A DNA stretch of 9,452 nt, taken from assembly GCA_021161135.1 (NCBI GenBank), contig JAGHBD010000117.1:1-9452 (forward strand), read 5' to 3'. Every line of letters starts with the position of its first letter. Position 1 is the first letter of the stretch. The notes beneath the pieces are model-generated. The model made no database searches. It saw only the letters and a program-made list of their open reading frames with translations, and was not told the origin of the DNA. The DNA is from Thermoplasmata archaeon (GTDB lineage: Archaea > Thermoplasmatota > E2 > UBA202 > JdFR-43). Positions 1-6,429 of the stretch are shown piece after piece. Made by a program: the position numbers and the translations under genes.

Positions 1-391
1 CCTCCTTGGCATGGTTTTCATAGCAATAGCGATGCTCATGTCATGCGCCTTTAGTAAGCGAAGCACGGCGATGGGCGGCGCCATCTTCACTTGGTTTTTG
101 TTTGAGATGATATGGAACATGGTTGTGGGCGGGCTGTTGATTGCAAAATATGGGTTTGAGAAACTCATGGATGAGAATTTTGTCGCTCCGAGCTGGTACT
201 ATGTTGCTTCTCTCATTAACCCAATTAAGGCATATTCAGCGCTGGTATCATTAAACATTACTCCTGTTGCTGAATTCATTGGAAAAATGCCATCATTTGT
301 AAATACTCCCTTCAATCTCGCAATTTTGCTTATATGGATGGTGGCAAGTTTGCTTCTCGCCTACTATCTATTCAAGAATAAGGATTTATAA
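1..391 (+). CDS. ABC-2 type transporter permease, C-terminal fragment (5' partial)
   Basis: This is the 3' end of a membrane protein whose start lies outside the window. The frame is open from base 2 and gives about 129 residues. Visible are the end of one hydrophobic segment (VFIAIAMLMSCAF), a short basic stretch (SKRS), a second long membrane segment (about residues 23-48), an outside loop with an APSWYY...NPIKAYSAL stretch, and a last helix ending in YYLFKNKDL. This pattern matches the C-terminal half of NosY/ABC-2 type permeases, which pair with an ATP-binding subunit to export drugs, lipids or other substrates; the ATPase gene is probably upstream. The substrate cannot be told from this fragment. 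Its stop codon overlaps the end of the convergent PRPP synthetase gene. The membrane character is certain and the family is likely. Confidence 0.72.
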   Translation, partial: LLGMVFIAIAMLMSCAFSKRSTAMGGAIFTWFLFEMIWNMVVGGLLIAKYGFEKLMDENFVAPSWYYVASLINPIKAYSALVSLNITPVAEFIGKMPSFVNTPFNLAILLIWMVASLLLAYYLFKNKDL

Positions 392-1228
392 GCGGAGCAG
401 CTTCGCCACTTCCTTTGCAACACTAACTTTACTATATGCAGTTTCAATTGTATCTGTGGCAACCAACTCACTACATCCTGCTTGAAGAATACGCTCATCA
501 GCATTTCCTATGAATAAGCCATGAATACATGCTGCATAAATGCTGGCAGCTTTTTGCTCCTTCAATAGCTCTATAGCCTTTCTCATTGTGCCGCCTGTCG
601 AAATAATGTCATCAAGTATAAGCAATCTCTTGTCCTCCACATCCATATCTTTTATTTCCATTTTCACCTCATTGCTGCTTATCCTCGTTTTCTCAAAATG
701 ATTGTATCCGCAACCAATTATTTCCGCCGCTTTTTTCGCCATATAAAGAGCGCCTTTATCTGGAGCAATGACAGCATCAACTTTTCCTTTAAAATATTCG
801 GCAACAGCTGGCACAGCATCACACAATTCAACGGGCTTGGTGAAAAAATTTCTGATATGCTCCTTATGAGGATTAATTAAAATTATGGAATCAGCATCCT
901 GCTCAATAAGGCGGGCCATTTTTTCCGCGCTTATTGCCTCACCACTTTCAAATATCTTGTCCTGTCTTCCATAGCCATAGTATGGAATAATCACATCCAC
1001 TTTGTTCGCAACTCTACGCGCAGCATCCTGCAGCAGGAAAAGCTCCACAATATTTTCATCCGGATATGTGTTCTGGACAATTATTGCATGGTCAATTTCC
1101 TCATTTATTTTAACATAACATTCTCCATCTGGAAATCTTTTTATAGAAACATCTGCAATTTCAACACTCATTATTCTTGCCAAATTTTTAGCAAGCATCG
1201 GCGAAGAAGAACCAGCTATGATTTTCAT
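386..1228 (-). CDS. prs: Ribose-phosphate pyrophosphokinase (PRPP synthetase)
   Basis: The cytoplasmic enzyme transfers pyrophosphate from ATP to ribose 5-phosphate to make PRPP, the precursor of purines, pyrimidines, histidine and tryptophan. The protein is 280 residues, the short archaeal length (bacterial enzymes have about 315). Family motifs appear in order: RFPDGE (residues 31-36), PYYGYGRQDKIF (82-93, ATP site), NPHKEHIRNFF (119-129, with the conserved His at 121), APDKGA (155-160), the catalytic KTR loop (180-182) and the PRPP-binding loop DDIISTGGT (206-214). All key residues are present, so it should be active. The ATG at 1226-1228 lies about 25 bp from a TATA-like box, so the transcript is probably leaderless and independent of the protease gene upstream. 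The 3' end overlaps the permease gene by six bases. Confidence 0.95.
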   Translation of the reverse strand: MKIIAGSSSPMLAKNLARIMSVEIADVSIKRFPDGECYVKINEEIDHAIIVQNTYPDENIVELFLLQDAARRVANKVDVIIPYYGYGRQDKIFESGEAISAEKMARLIEQDADSIILINPHKEHIRNFFTKPVELCDAVPAVAEYFKGKVDAVIAPDKGALYMAKKAAEIIGCGYNHFEKTRISSNEVKMEIKDMDVEDKRLLILDDIISTGGTMRKAIELLKEQKAASIYAACIHGLFIGNADERILQAGCSELVATDTIETAYSKVSVAKEVAKLLRL

Positions 1229-1248
1229 GAAATGAGAATCCCAGAAGA

Positions 1249-1258
1249 GTTTTTAACG
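1249..1258 (-). promoter_or_regulatory. TATA-like box of prs
   Basis: Read on the minus strand the site is GTTAAAAACT, centred about 25 bp upstream of the prs ATG. That spacing would place transcription initiation at or next to the start codon, giving a leaderless mRNA. No Shine-Dalgarno-like sequence is seen between the box and the ATG. The call is inferred from sequence and spacing alone. Confidence 0.5.
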
Positions 1259-1270
1259 TTATTGTGCATC

Positions 1271-1284
1271 AAATAAAAAAGAAG
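1271..1284 (-). terminator. T-rich putative terminator of the C25 protease gene
   Basis: On the minus strand, just past the protease stop codon, the sequence runs CTTCTTTTTTATTT. Archaeal RNA polymerase commonly stops at such T-rich tracts without a hairpin. It lies before the prs TATA-like box, which supports separate transcripts for the two tandem genes. Confidence 0.4.
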
Positions 1285-1291
1285 GGGAGAG

Positions 1292-3235
1292 TTAATATCC
1301 TCCTATCTTAAGTGTTGGATCTCCCAGCAGCACCCATTCCTCAATAGTCTTGCAGTCTATTCTGTCTGCCATTGCATCATAGGTATTTAGATATAATGTT
1401 ATTGCAGTTCCCCATGTCTCTCCCAGCACTTCTTTGCCCTCTACGCCATAAGCATAGAAGAATCTATCTTCAATGTAGCCGCCATTATATTCAACGCAAT
1501 CTGGAATTCCATTTCCATTCCTGTCTCCTCCTCCCTCGCCGTATCCCAGGCCAGTATTGCCTATTGTCGCTATAGCTCCCCGTTTTGCCATCTTGACAAT
1601 ATGCCATCCAAAGCACTCATATGTTGGCTGATACGTCCATTGGTTTTTCATGAAATCCAGCAAACTTATGTTAAATTCGCTGTTATGGCATCCTCCTATG
1701 ATAAATACTGGAGTCATGTAATTGTTCTGAAGCAAGTCCATGTTGTATGTCATCAATCCATTTACCCACGGATCATTATGGCTTGCATGTCCCAAGAAAT
1801 GAGTTGCCCACGCCGTCGGGCTGCCATGGCCATCGAAAACGGCAAAGCCGCATCCCTGGCTGTATGTTTTTATAACATTTATCCACGCAAATCTTCCTGC
1901 AAGTTCATTTGGCTCTGTTGCACCCCACAGCGGAAGGGTTCCATCTGTTACAAATAAGCTCACCTTTTCAAAATCATCTGCCATATAATGCTCATAGAAC
2001 CACAGCGTTGAAACCTCTCCCTCCGCCACGTTGGCAGCATCGTTGAAAGTGTCGCCACCAACAAGAAGCATTTTCTTGAACCAATCCTGATTCTTCACAT
2101 TCCCGTTTTCATAGGTTAATATCTTATCGATAACATTCTGCAACTCTTTCTCGCTCCTGCACGCAAGACGCCCAACATATACATCTGGATATAAATCCAG
2201 TATGTCCTTTCCATATTTGAATGTCCATGCTCCATAGATGCCATCATTATTTGTATCCCATGTGGAGAAGTTGCCCTCAGCGTCGTAAATGTCAGCGAAA
2301 TACAAATCGCTTATGTATCCCTTTTCCGCATTATCATCCAATGCAACATATCTTACTGGACAATACCACAGACTATCATCATGTTTTGTTGGTCCATCAT
2401 ATCCCCAGTTGCCCGTTATATAGGACTTTTTACCTCCAATGAGAAGAACATATTTTATGTTATATTGCTCAATCATATCCTTGATGAAATATTTCACCTT
2501 CTCTGCACCGTCTCTTCCTTCATAATTGGAATAGATATTTTCTACCGTTTCAACAAATGTTCGCACACCATGCTGCTCTTTATGATCAACGAGGGGCTGA
2601 ATAATGTCTCTCCATTCCTGCGGGCATATTATGACTAAATCATATTCATCACTTTTTACTATGGACTTTTGTGGCAGCGTATACCCAATTTTTATATTGA
2701 AGCCTCCTGCTATTTCCACCTCCTGCATCGCTGGCTTGTATCTCATTGGATATACGTGTAAGGCAAGTATCGTAACCCTCTTTCCATCAACAAGCCCACC
2801 GCCCAGGCGGTAACTATACCATGCCGCTGGATATGCTTCTTTACTGCCATATATTTCCTCATCTGGTTTATCCTCTGCCACATAATAGCCATTGAGCGGT
2901 TTTGGAGGAGGTGCATATATTATTGGCCTTTCTATTTTCATGGTTTCAATGCTTTTCGGTGTGCAATCAACCTTTACTTTTGTTCCAAGCGGGAAGTAAT
3001 ACACCTTTGTGTAGTAAGGAAGCATTGGTTCTCCTGGGCTATGGAGATAATATGCATTTTCCATTGAAATTTTTGTATAGCCTCCTTCTTCTACAAGTTC
3101 AAAAGGATGCACTTCCACACTTTCAGAAATCTCTGCCTTTTTCTCGCTCGTTGTAATTCCTCTATCTATTCCAGAAATTGTCATATTCAACAAAATTGCT
3201 CCAACTGCCAGTAATACAACCAATGATTTTTTCAT
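1292..3235 (-). CDS. Secreted peptidase family C25 (gingipain-like) cysteine protease
   Basis: This 647-residue protein is probably an exported endopeptidase. Residues 1-22 form a signal peptide (MKK, then a hydrophobic run). Next comes a region resembling the C25 propeptide, with MLPYYTKVYYFPLGTKV at about 71-87. The catalytic domain starts near DLVIICPQEW (199-208). It contains SDLYFADIYD (309-318), the catalytic His in DGHGS (His470) and the probable nucleophile Cys516 in GGCHN, and ends in the typical LLGDPTLKI. Two calcium-loop-like stretches are visible, DTNNDG (327-332) and DRNGNGIPD (571-579). There is no C-terminal membrane anchor, so the product is probably released or loosely bound. 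Start choice: an in-frame GTG lies four codons upstream (3245-3247), but the ATG at 3233-3235 directly begins the signal peptide and has GGGGGT just upstream. Substrate specificity cannot be read from the sequence. Confidence 0.88.
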   Translation of the reverse strand: MKKSLVVLLAVGAILLNMTISGIDRGITTSEKKAEISESVEVHPFELVEEGGYTKISMENAYYLHSPGEPMLPYYTKVYYFPLGTKVKVDCTPKSIETMKIERPIIYAPPPKPLNGYYVAEDKPDEEIYGSKEAYPAAWYSYRLGGGLVDGKRVTILALHVYPMRYKPAMQEVEIAGGFNIKIGYTLPQKSIVKSDEYDLVIICPQEWRDIIQPLVDHKEQHGVRTFVETVENIYSNYEGRDGAEKVKYFIKDMIEQYNIKYVLLIGGKKSYITGNWGYDGPTKHDDSLWYCPVRYVALDDNAEKGYISDLYFADIYDAEGNFSTWDTNNDGIYGAWTFKYGKDILDLYPDVYVGRLACRSEKELQNVIDKILTYENGNVKNQDWFKKMLLVGGDTFNDAANVAEGEVSTLWFYEHYMADDFEKVSLFVTDGTLPLWGATEPNELAGRFAWINVIKTYSQGCGFAVFDGHGSPTAWATHFLGHASHNDPWVNGLMTYNMDLLQNNYMTPVFIIGGCHNSEFNISLLDFMKNQWTYQPTYECFGWHIVKMAKRGAIATIGNTGLGYGEGGGDRNGNGIPDCVEYNGGYIEDRFFYAYGVEGKEVLGETWGTAITLYLNTYDAMADRIDCKTIEEWVLLGDPTLKIGGY

Positions 3236-3239
3236 TTTT

Positions 3240-3273
3240 ACCCCCACTAAACTAATGGAAAGTACAATTTAAC
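3240..3273 (-). promoter_or_regulatory. Promoter and Shine-Dalgarno-like site of the C25 protease gene
   Basis: On the minus strand a TATA-like GTTAAATT (3273 to 3266) should set the transcription start near 3244-3247. The bases GGGGGT (3245 to 3240) lie four nucleotides before the ATG and resemble the archaeal GGAGGT ribosome-binding site. If transcription starts exactly at the GTG at 3247, that codon could instead serve as a leaderless start and add four residues. Both readings are inference. Confidence 0.4.
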
Positions 3274-3318
3274 TTTTACTGTGAGAGAGATAAAATGGGA
3301 AACACCATACGCCGTAAT

Positions 3319-3327
3319 CTTTATATT
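3319..3327 (+). promoter_or_regulatory. TATA-like box of the propeller-protein gene
   Basis: The site CTTTATATT is centred 24-25 bp before the ATG at 3348, the classic spacing for leaderless archaeal mRNAs. With the protease promoter on the other strand it forms a compact divergent control region (3236-3347), in which shared regulation is possible. Confidence 0.55.
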
Positions 3328-3347
3328 CATTGCAACTTATAACCAAC

Positions 3348-4592
3348 ATGAAAGCAAAGTTTATTGCTGCCATTGTTTTATCTCTTTTGCTTGTTCCAGC
3401 TGCCACAAATGAAACTATTTTCATGGATAAAGAAATGGCAGAGAAGACAGCAGCAGAGACAGCCAATGGCCATTTTATAGTTCAGTGGGAGAAAAGTTAT
3501 GGCACGCTGTGGTGGTGGAGCGCCCGCTACGAAGGCCCGCAGCCTGTTGGCGATTGTGATGGCGATGGCAAAAACGAGCTGTTGATTGGAGGGAGAGATC
3601 CTTTTATGAGAGTTATGAAATATGATGAAAGCAGGCATACATATTATGAGGCAGCTCGCATCGTTGATCCTGTTTTTGGCATTGGTTATGGAATATGGCT
3701 CCACATAGGCGATAACTGGTTCCGCATGCCGCAACCATTTGGCTCGGCAACTGGCTTTTTCATAGGAGATGCTGATAATGATGGCAAAAATGAAATTGGC
3801 GTGGCATGGGGTCGCCATTTCTCCGCATTTAAATGGAACGGGCATCGATACAAATTGCTTGGCAGATATGTGATTATAGGAAAGGATGAAGGAGGAACAA
3901 CACTCGATTGTATTGTTGGTGATGTTGATAACGATGGAAAAAATGAGGTTGTGGTTACGGGAGGATATCAAAAACAGCATTCCTTAGTGGTGTTGGAATG
4001 GAATGGCAATGAATTTATTAAGGAGGCAGAATGGGGCTATAATTCAATATACTTCCCATGGATAGCAGACGTGGATAACGACGGCAAAAATGAAATAATA
4101 GTTGGGCATGGAAGGGAGCTTGTAGTGCTAAAATGGAACGGGCAGAGCTTCGAAAGCCATGTTATTGATGAATTTGACTATCAGGTATTCGGATGTGTTG
4201 CAAAAGATAGCAATGGAGACGGAATAAATGAAATACATGTTACATTTTGGTATCCCCGTTTATGCATCTACAGATGGAATGGAGGCGAATATGAAAAAAT
4301 ATTTGATATAACGTGGGAAGGCGAGGAGGCGACCATCGAGGCTATAGATGTTGGCGATGTAGATGGCGATGGCAAGGCAGAGGTGGCAGTGGGAACAAAC
4401 TATGTGCATATACTTGAATGGAATGGAAATGGTTACAATGAAGAATATCTCATAAATGACACTTATGGTTTGTTAGCTGTTACATGCGTGGGCGATTTTG
4501 ATAATGACGGTATGCTGGAGATAAACGCAGGGGCCGTTGGAGTGAGCAGCGGTGAGGAATATAAAGCGTGGATATTTAAATACGAAGGATAG
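3348..4592 (+). CDS. Secreted FG-GAP/VCBS-repeat protein, probable seven-bladed beta-propeller
   Basis: The 414-residue product has a signal peptide at residues 1-20 (MKAK, then a hydrophobic run to VPAAT) and no lipobox or C-terminal anchor. After a short linker come seven repeats of a calcium-loop motif of the form GDxDxDGKNE, beginning near residues 68, 140, 191, 240, 286, 336 and 382. Most are followed about 20 residues later by a [FLY]-x-WNG strand motif (161, 216, 261, 308, 356). This is the pattern of integrin-like FG-GAP/VCBS propellers, which bind Ca2+ and usually mediate protein or polysaccharide contacts; no catalytic motif is seen. Repeats five (KDSNGDGINE) and seven (GDFDNDGMLE) are the most divergent. 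A TTG start at 3330 is possible in frame, but the ATG at 3348 begins the signal peptide and fits the TATA spacing. The gene is divergent from the C25 protease, which suggests but does not prove a joint role. The ligand is unknown. Confidence 0.82.
   Translation: MKAKFIAAIVLSLLLVPAATNETIFMDKEMAEKTAAETANGHFIVQWEKSYGTLWWWSARYEGPQPVGDCDGDGKNELLIGGRDPFMRVMKYDESRHTYYEAARIVDPVFGIGYGIWLHIGDNWFRMPQPFGSATGFFIGDADNDGKNEIGVAWGRHFSAFKWNGHRYKLLGRYVIIGKDEGGTTLDCIVGDVDNDGKNEVVVTGGYQKQHSLVVLEWNGNEFIKEAEWGYNSIYFPWIADVDNDGKNEIIVGHGRELVVLKWNGQSFESHVIDEFDYQVFGCVAKDSNGDGINEIHVTFWYPRLCIYRWNGGEYEKIFDITWEGEEATIEAIDVGDVDGDGKAEVAVGTNYVHILEWNGNGYNEEYLINDTYGLLAVTCVGDFDNDGMLEINAGAVGVSSGEEYKAWIFKYEG
3549..4535 (+). repeat. 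Seven degenerate repeats encoding calcium-loop/FG-GAP motifs
   Basis: Seven in-frame copies of a roughly 45-base motif encode GDxDxDGKNE-type loops at about 3549, 3765, 3921, 4068, 4206, 4356 and 4491. The first interval is longest (about 216 bases) and the rest are about 138-156 bases. Several copies stay close at the DNA level (variants of GATAACGATGGCAAAAATGA), so the array may be prone to recombination between copies. Confidence 0.8.
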
Positions 4593-4606
4593 CCTCTTTC
4601 TTTAAC

Positions 4607-4614
4607 TTTTTATA
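4607..4614 (+). promoter_or_regulatory. TATA-like box of the purQ-endA operon
   Basis: TTTTTATAT, centred near 4611, lies about 23-25 bp before the GTG at 4634, again fitting a leaderless transcript. The T-rich run just before it (4596-4611) could also terminate the upstream propeller-protein transcript, so terminator and promoter would overlap in the 41-bp gap. Confidence 0.45.
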
Positions 4615-4633
4615 TGCTATTGTTTATAACAGT

Positions 4634-5413
4634 GTGCAAAGGAAAGAAATAAAAATTGCCGTATTGCAAATGGAAGGAACAAATTGCGAATATGAAAGTT
4701 ATCTTGCTTTTAAAGAGCTTGGAACATCTCCTGAATATGTGCATATAAAAGAACTGGAGAAAGGCAAGAAAAAAATAGATGACTACCACTGCATATTTCT
4801 GCCAGGTGGTTTTTCGGCTGGCGATTACATTAGGGCTGGTGCAATTTTTGCCGCCCGTCTTAAGGCAAATTTACTCCGCGAGTTAAAAAAATTTGTTGAA
4901 AACGGCTATGTTATGGCGGGCATATGCAATGGCTTCCAAATATTGATTGAGATGGGCTTTCTGCCAGCCCTCAATGGGATAAGTGACGAGCCGGAAGCCT
5001 GTTTGGCAACGAATGATTCATGTAGATTTGAATGTAGGCCAACACTCATAAGGCATGAGAAAAGCGAATGTAAAATAACAAGGAATATTCCATATGGAAA
5101 AATAAGCATGATACCTGTCGCCCATGCAGAGGGAAAAATTGTTTTTAAAGATGAGGAATATGCTGAAGAGGTGAATGAAAAGCAGGTTGTTTTTCGATAT
5201 GTTGATGATAAAGGGAATCTTGCTGGCTATCCATGGAATCCCAATGGCTCATATGGAAATATTGCAGGAATATGTAATGACGAGGGCAATATACTTGGAA
5301 TGATGCCACATCCTGAGAGGGCATTTCATGAATGGCAGCAGCCAGACTGGAAAAGCAACGATGGAAAGGAAATTTTTGAGGGGATAGTGAAATATATAGA
5401 GGAAAAATGGTGA
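4634..5413 (+). CDS. purQ: Phosphoribosylformylglycinamidine synthase, glutaminase subunit PurQ
   Basis: PurQ hydrolyses glutamine and passes ammonia to PurL (with PurS) for the ATP-dependent conversion of FGAR to FGAM in purine synthesis. The 259-residue protein shows a class I glutaminase fold: LPGGFSAGDYIRAGAIFA (56-73), the nucleophile Cys98 in GICNGFQ, PVAHAEGK (161-168), and His226/Glu228 in PHPERA, completing the triad. It is longer than the compact PurQ of many bacteria and methanogens (about 220-230 residues), with extra sequence around 120-150 and in the C-terminal part. The start is GTG; it gives the expected VQRKEIKIAVLQ beginning and lies at the proper distance from the TATA-like box. 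The stop overlaps the endA start by 7 bp, which implies translational coupling. purS and purL are not in this window. Confidence 0.93.
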   Translation: MQRKEIKIAVLQMEGTNCEYESYLAFKELGTSPEYVHIKELEKGKKKIDDYHCIFLPGGFSAGDYIRAGAIFAARLKANLLRELKKFVENGYVMAGICNGFQILIEMGFLPALNGISDEPEACLATNDSCRFECRPTLIRHEKSECKITRNIPYGKISMIPVAHAEGKIVFKDEEYAEEVNEKQVVFRYVDDKGNLAGYPWNPNGSYGNIAGICNDEGNILGMMPHPERAFHEWQQPDWKSNDGKEIFEGIVKYIEEKW

Positions 5414-6429
5414 AACTGGCAAAGGTTGTGGTTAAAGGCGACATTGGAATAATTGAGGGGCAGAAAGAGGCGAGCAGAATATACAATAAAGGATGTTATG
5501 GAGAATTTGATGGAAAACTCAAACTGAGTTTGATAGAAACATGTTATCTCCTTGAGAAAGGGAGAGTGGATGTTGAAATAGATGGCAGGGCGGCGGATAT
5601 CAAAAAATTCATGGAGTACGCCCTCCATTACATGCCTGATTTTGAAATAAGATACCTCGTTTATAGGGATTTGCGGGAAAGAGGCTACATCCTCAAAGTA
5701 AAAAAAGATTTCTTATTGTATGAGAGGGGCAAGCGCCCGCCTGCGCCGCCAGGCTTTGTTGTTAAGGCTGTTTCGGAAAGAGCGAGATTTAGGATAAAGG
5801 ATATTGATGAATTTATAGAGGGGGCGAGGGGCAAGCTTATACTTGGGATAGTGGACGAGGAAGGGGATATAACATATTACATAGCAAAGCATTTTGTGAT
5901 GAATGGTGTTTTTATTGAAAGAGATTATGAAGGGAGAATACATCTTCTCAATGACAGGTGTGTTGTCTGGGATGAAAATTTGATGGAAATGCTTAAAGGG
6001 GATTTTATAGGCAAAAGTTTTGGGAAATACATGCAACTCTCATTGATGGAAGCCGCTTATGTGGCTGGGAGAGGGGCGAGTGTGATGAAGAATGGCAGGA
6101 AAATGAGCATTAAAAGATTTTTACAGCACGCTAAAAAGATACAGCCAGATATAGAGGAAAGACTCGCTGTTTATGAAAATTTGAGGAAAAAAGGTTTGCT
6201 GCCCAAAACTGGCTTTAAGTTTGGCTCCCATTTCAGGGTGTATGATAAAAATCCCGAGGAAAGCCATGCTCCATATCTCGTGCATGTTGTTAGGGAAAGT
6301 TATGAGGCGACGTGGGCAGAAATAAGCAGGGCTGTAAGGCTGGCACATTCTGTTAAAAAGGAAATGGTATTCAGCATGATTAATGGCGAGGAGATAAAAT
6401 ATATAAGATTGAAAAGAATTACGCCGTAA
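5407..6429 (+). CDS. endA: tRNA-splicing endonuclease EndA, two-repeat (homodimer-type)
   Basis: EndA cuts introns out of pre-tRNAs at bulge-helix-bulge motifs, leaving 2',3'-cyclic phosphate and 5'-OH ends. The 340-residue protein is a tandem duplication. The N-terminal unit (about 1-165; LSLIETCYLLEKG at 40-52) looks degenerate: Tyr105 is present, but no matching His is seen. The C-terminal unit (about 166-340; LSLMEAAYVAGRG at 211-223) has the catalytic triad: Tyr279 in FRVYD, His287 in SHAPYLVHV and Lys318 in AHSVKKEM. This is the architecture of the alpha2 homodimers known from Archaeoglobus and relatives, in which the first half is a structural pseudo-subunit. The ATG overlaps the purQ stop by 7 bp, and the TAA overlaps the next start by one base. 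The presence of endA implies intron-containing tRNAs in this genome, none of which is in this window. Confidence 0.92.
   Translation: MVKLAKVVVKGDIGIIEGQKEASRIYNKGCYGEFDGKLKLSLIETCYLLEKGRVDVEIDGRAADIKKFMEYALHYMPDFEIRYLVYRDLRERGYILKVKKDFLLYERGKRPPAPPGFVVKAVSERARFRIKDIDEFIEGARGKLILGIVDEEGDITYYIAKHFVMNGVFIERDYEGRIHLLNDRCVVWDENLMEMLKGDFIGKSFGKYMQLSLMEAAYVAGRGASVMKNGRKMSIKRFLQHAKKIQPDIEERLAVYENLRKKGLLPKTGFKFGSHFRVYDKNPEESHAPYLVHVVRESYEATWAEISRAVRLAHSVKKEMVFSMINGEEIKYIRLKRITP

Noticed and set aside
1601..1957. 118-residue open frame on the plus strand within the C25 protease gene
   Set aside because: It overlaps the catalytic region of the protease on the opposite strand and encodes no recognisable motif; it is a shadow frame.
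3330..3347. Upstream TTG start for the propeller protein, adding six residues
   Set aside because: The TATA-like box ends three bases before this codon, so an mRNA starting about 25 bp downstream of the box centre would not contain it; the ATG at 3348 also begins a normal signal peptide.
3378..3980. 200-residue open frame on the minus strand, antisense to the propeller-protein gene
   Set aside because: It lies entirely within a well-supported gene, its translation has no recognisable domain and a composition (many Ile, Ser, His, Cys) typical of antisense frames, and no promoter is seen.
3549..4535. Regular repeats considered as a possible CRISPR-like or tandem DNA array
   Set aside because: The repeats are in frame, degenerate at third positions and separated by coding sequence, so they are protein repeats.
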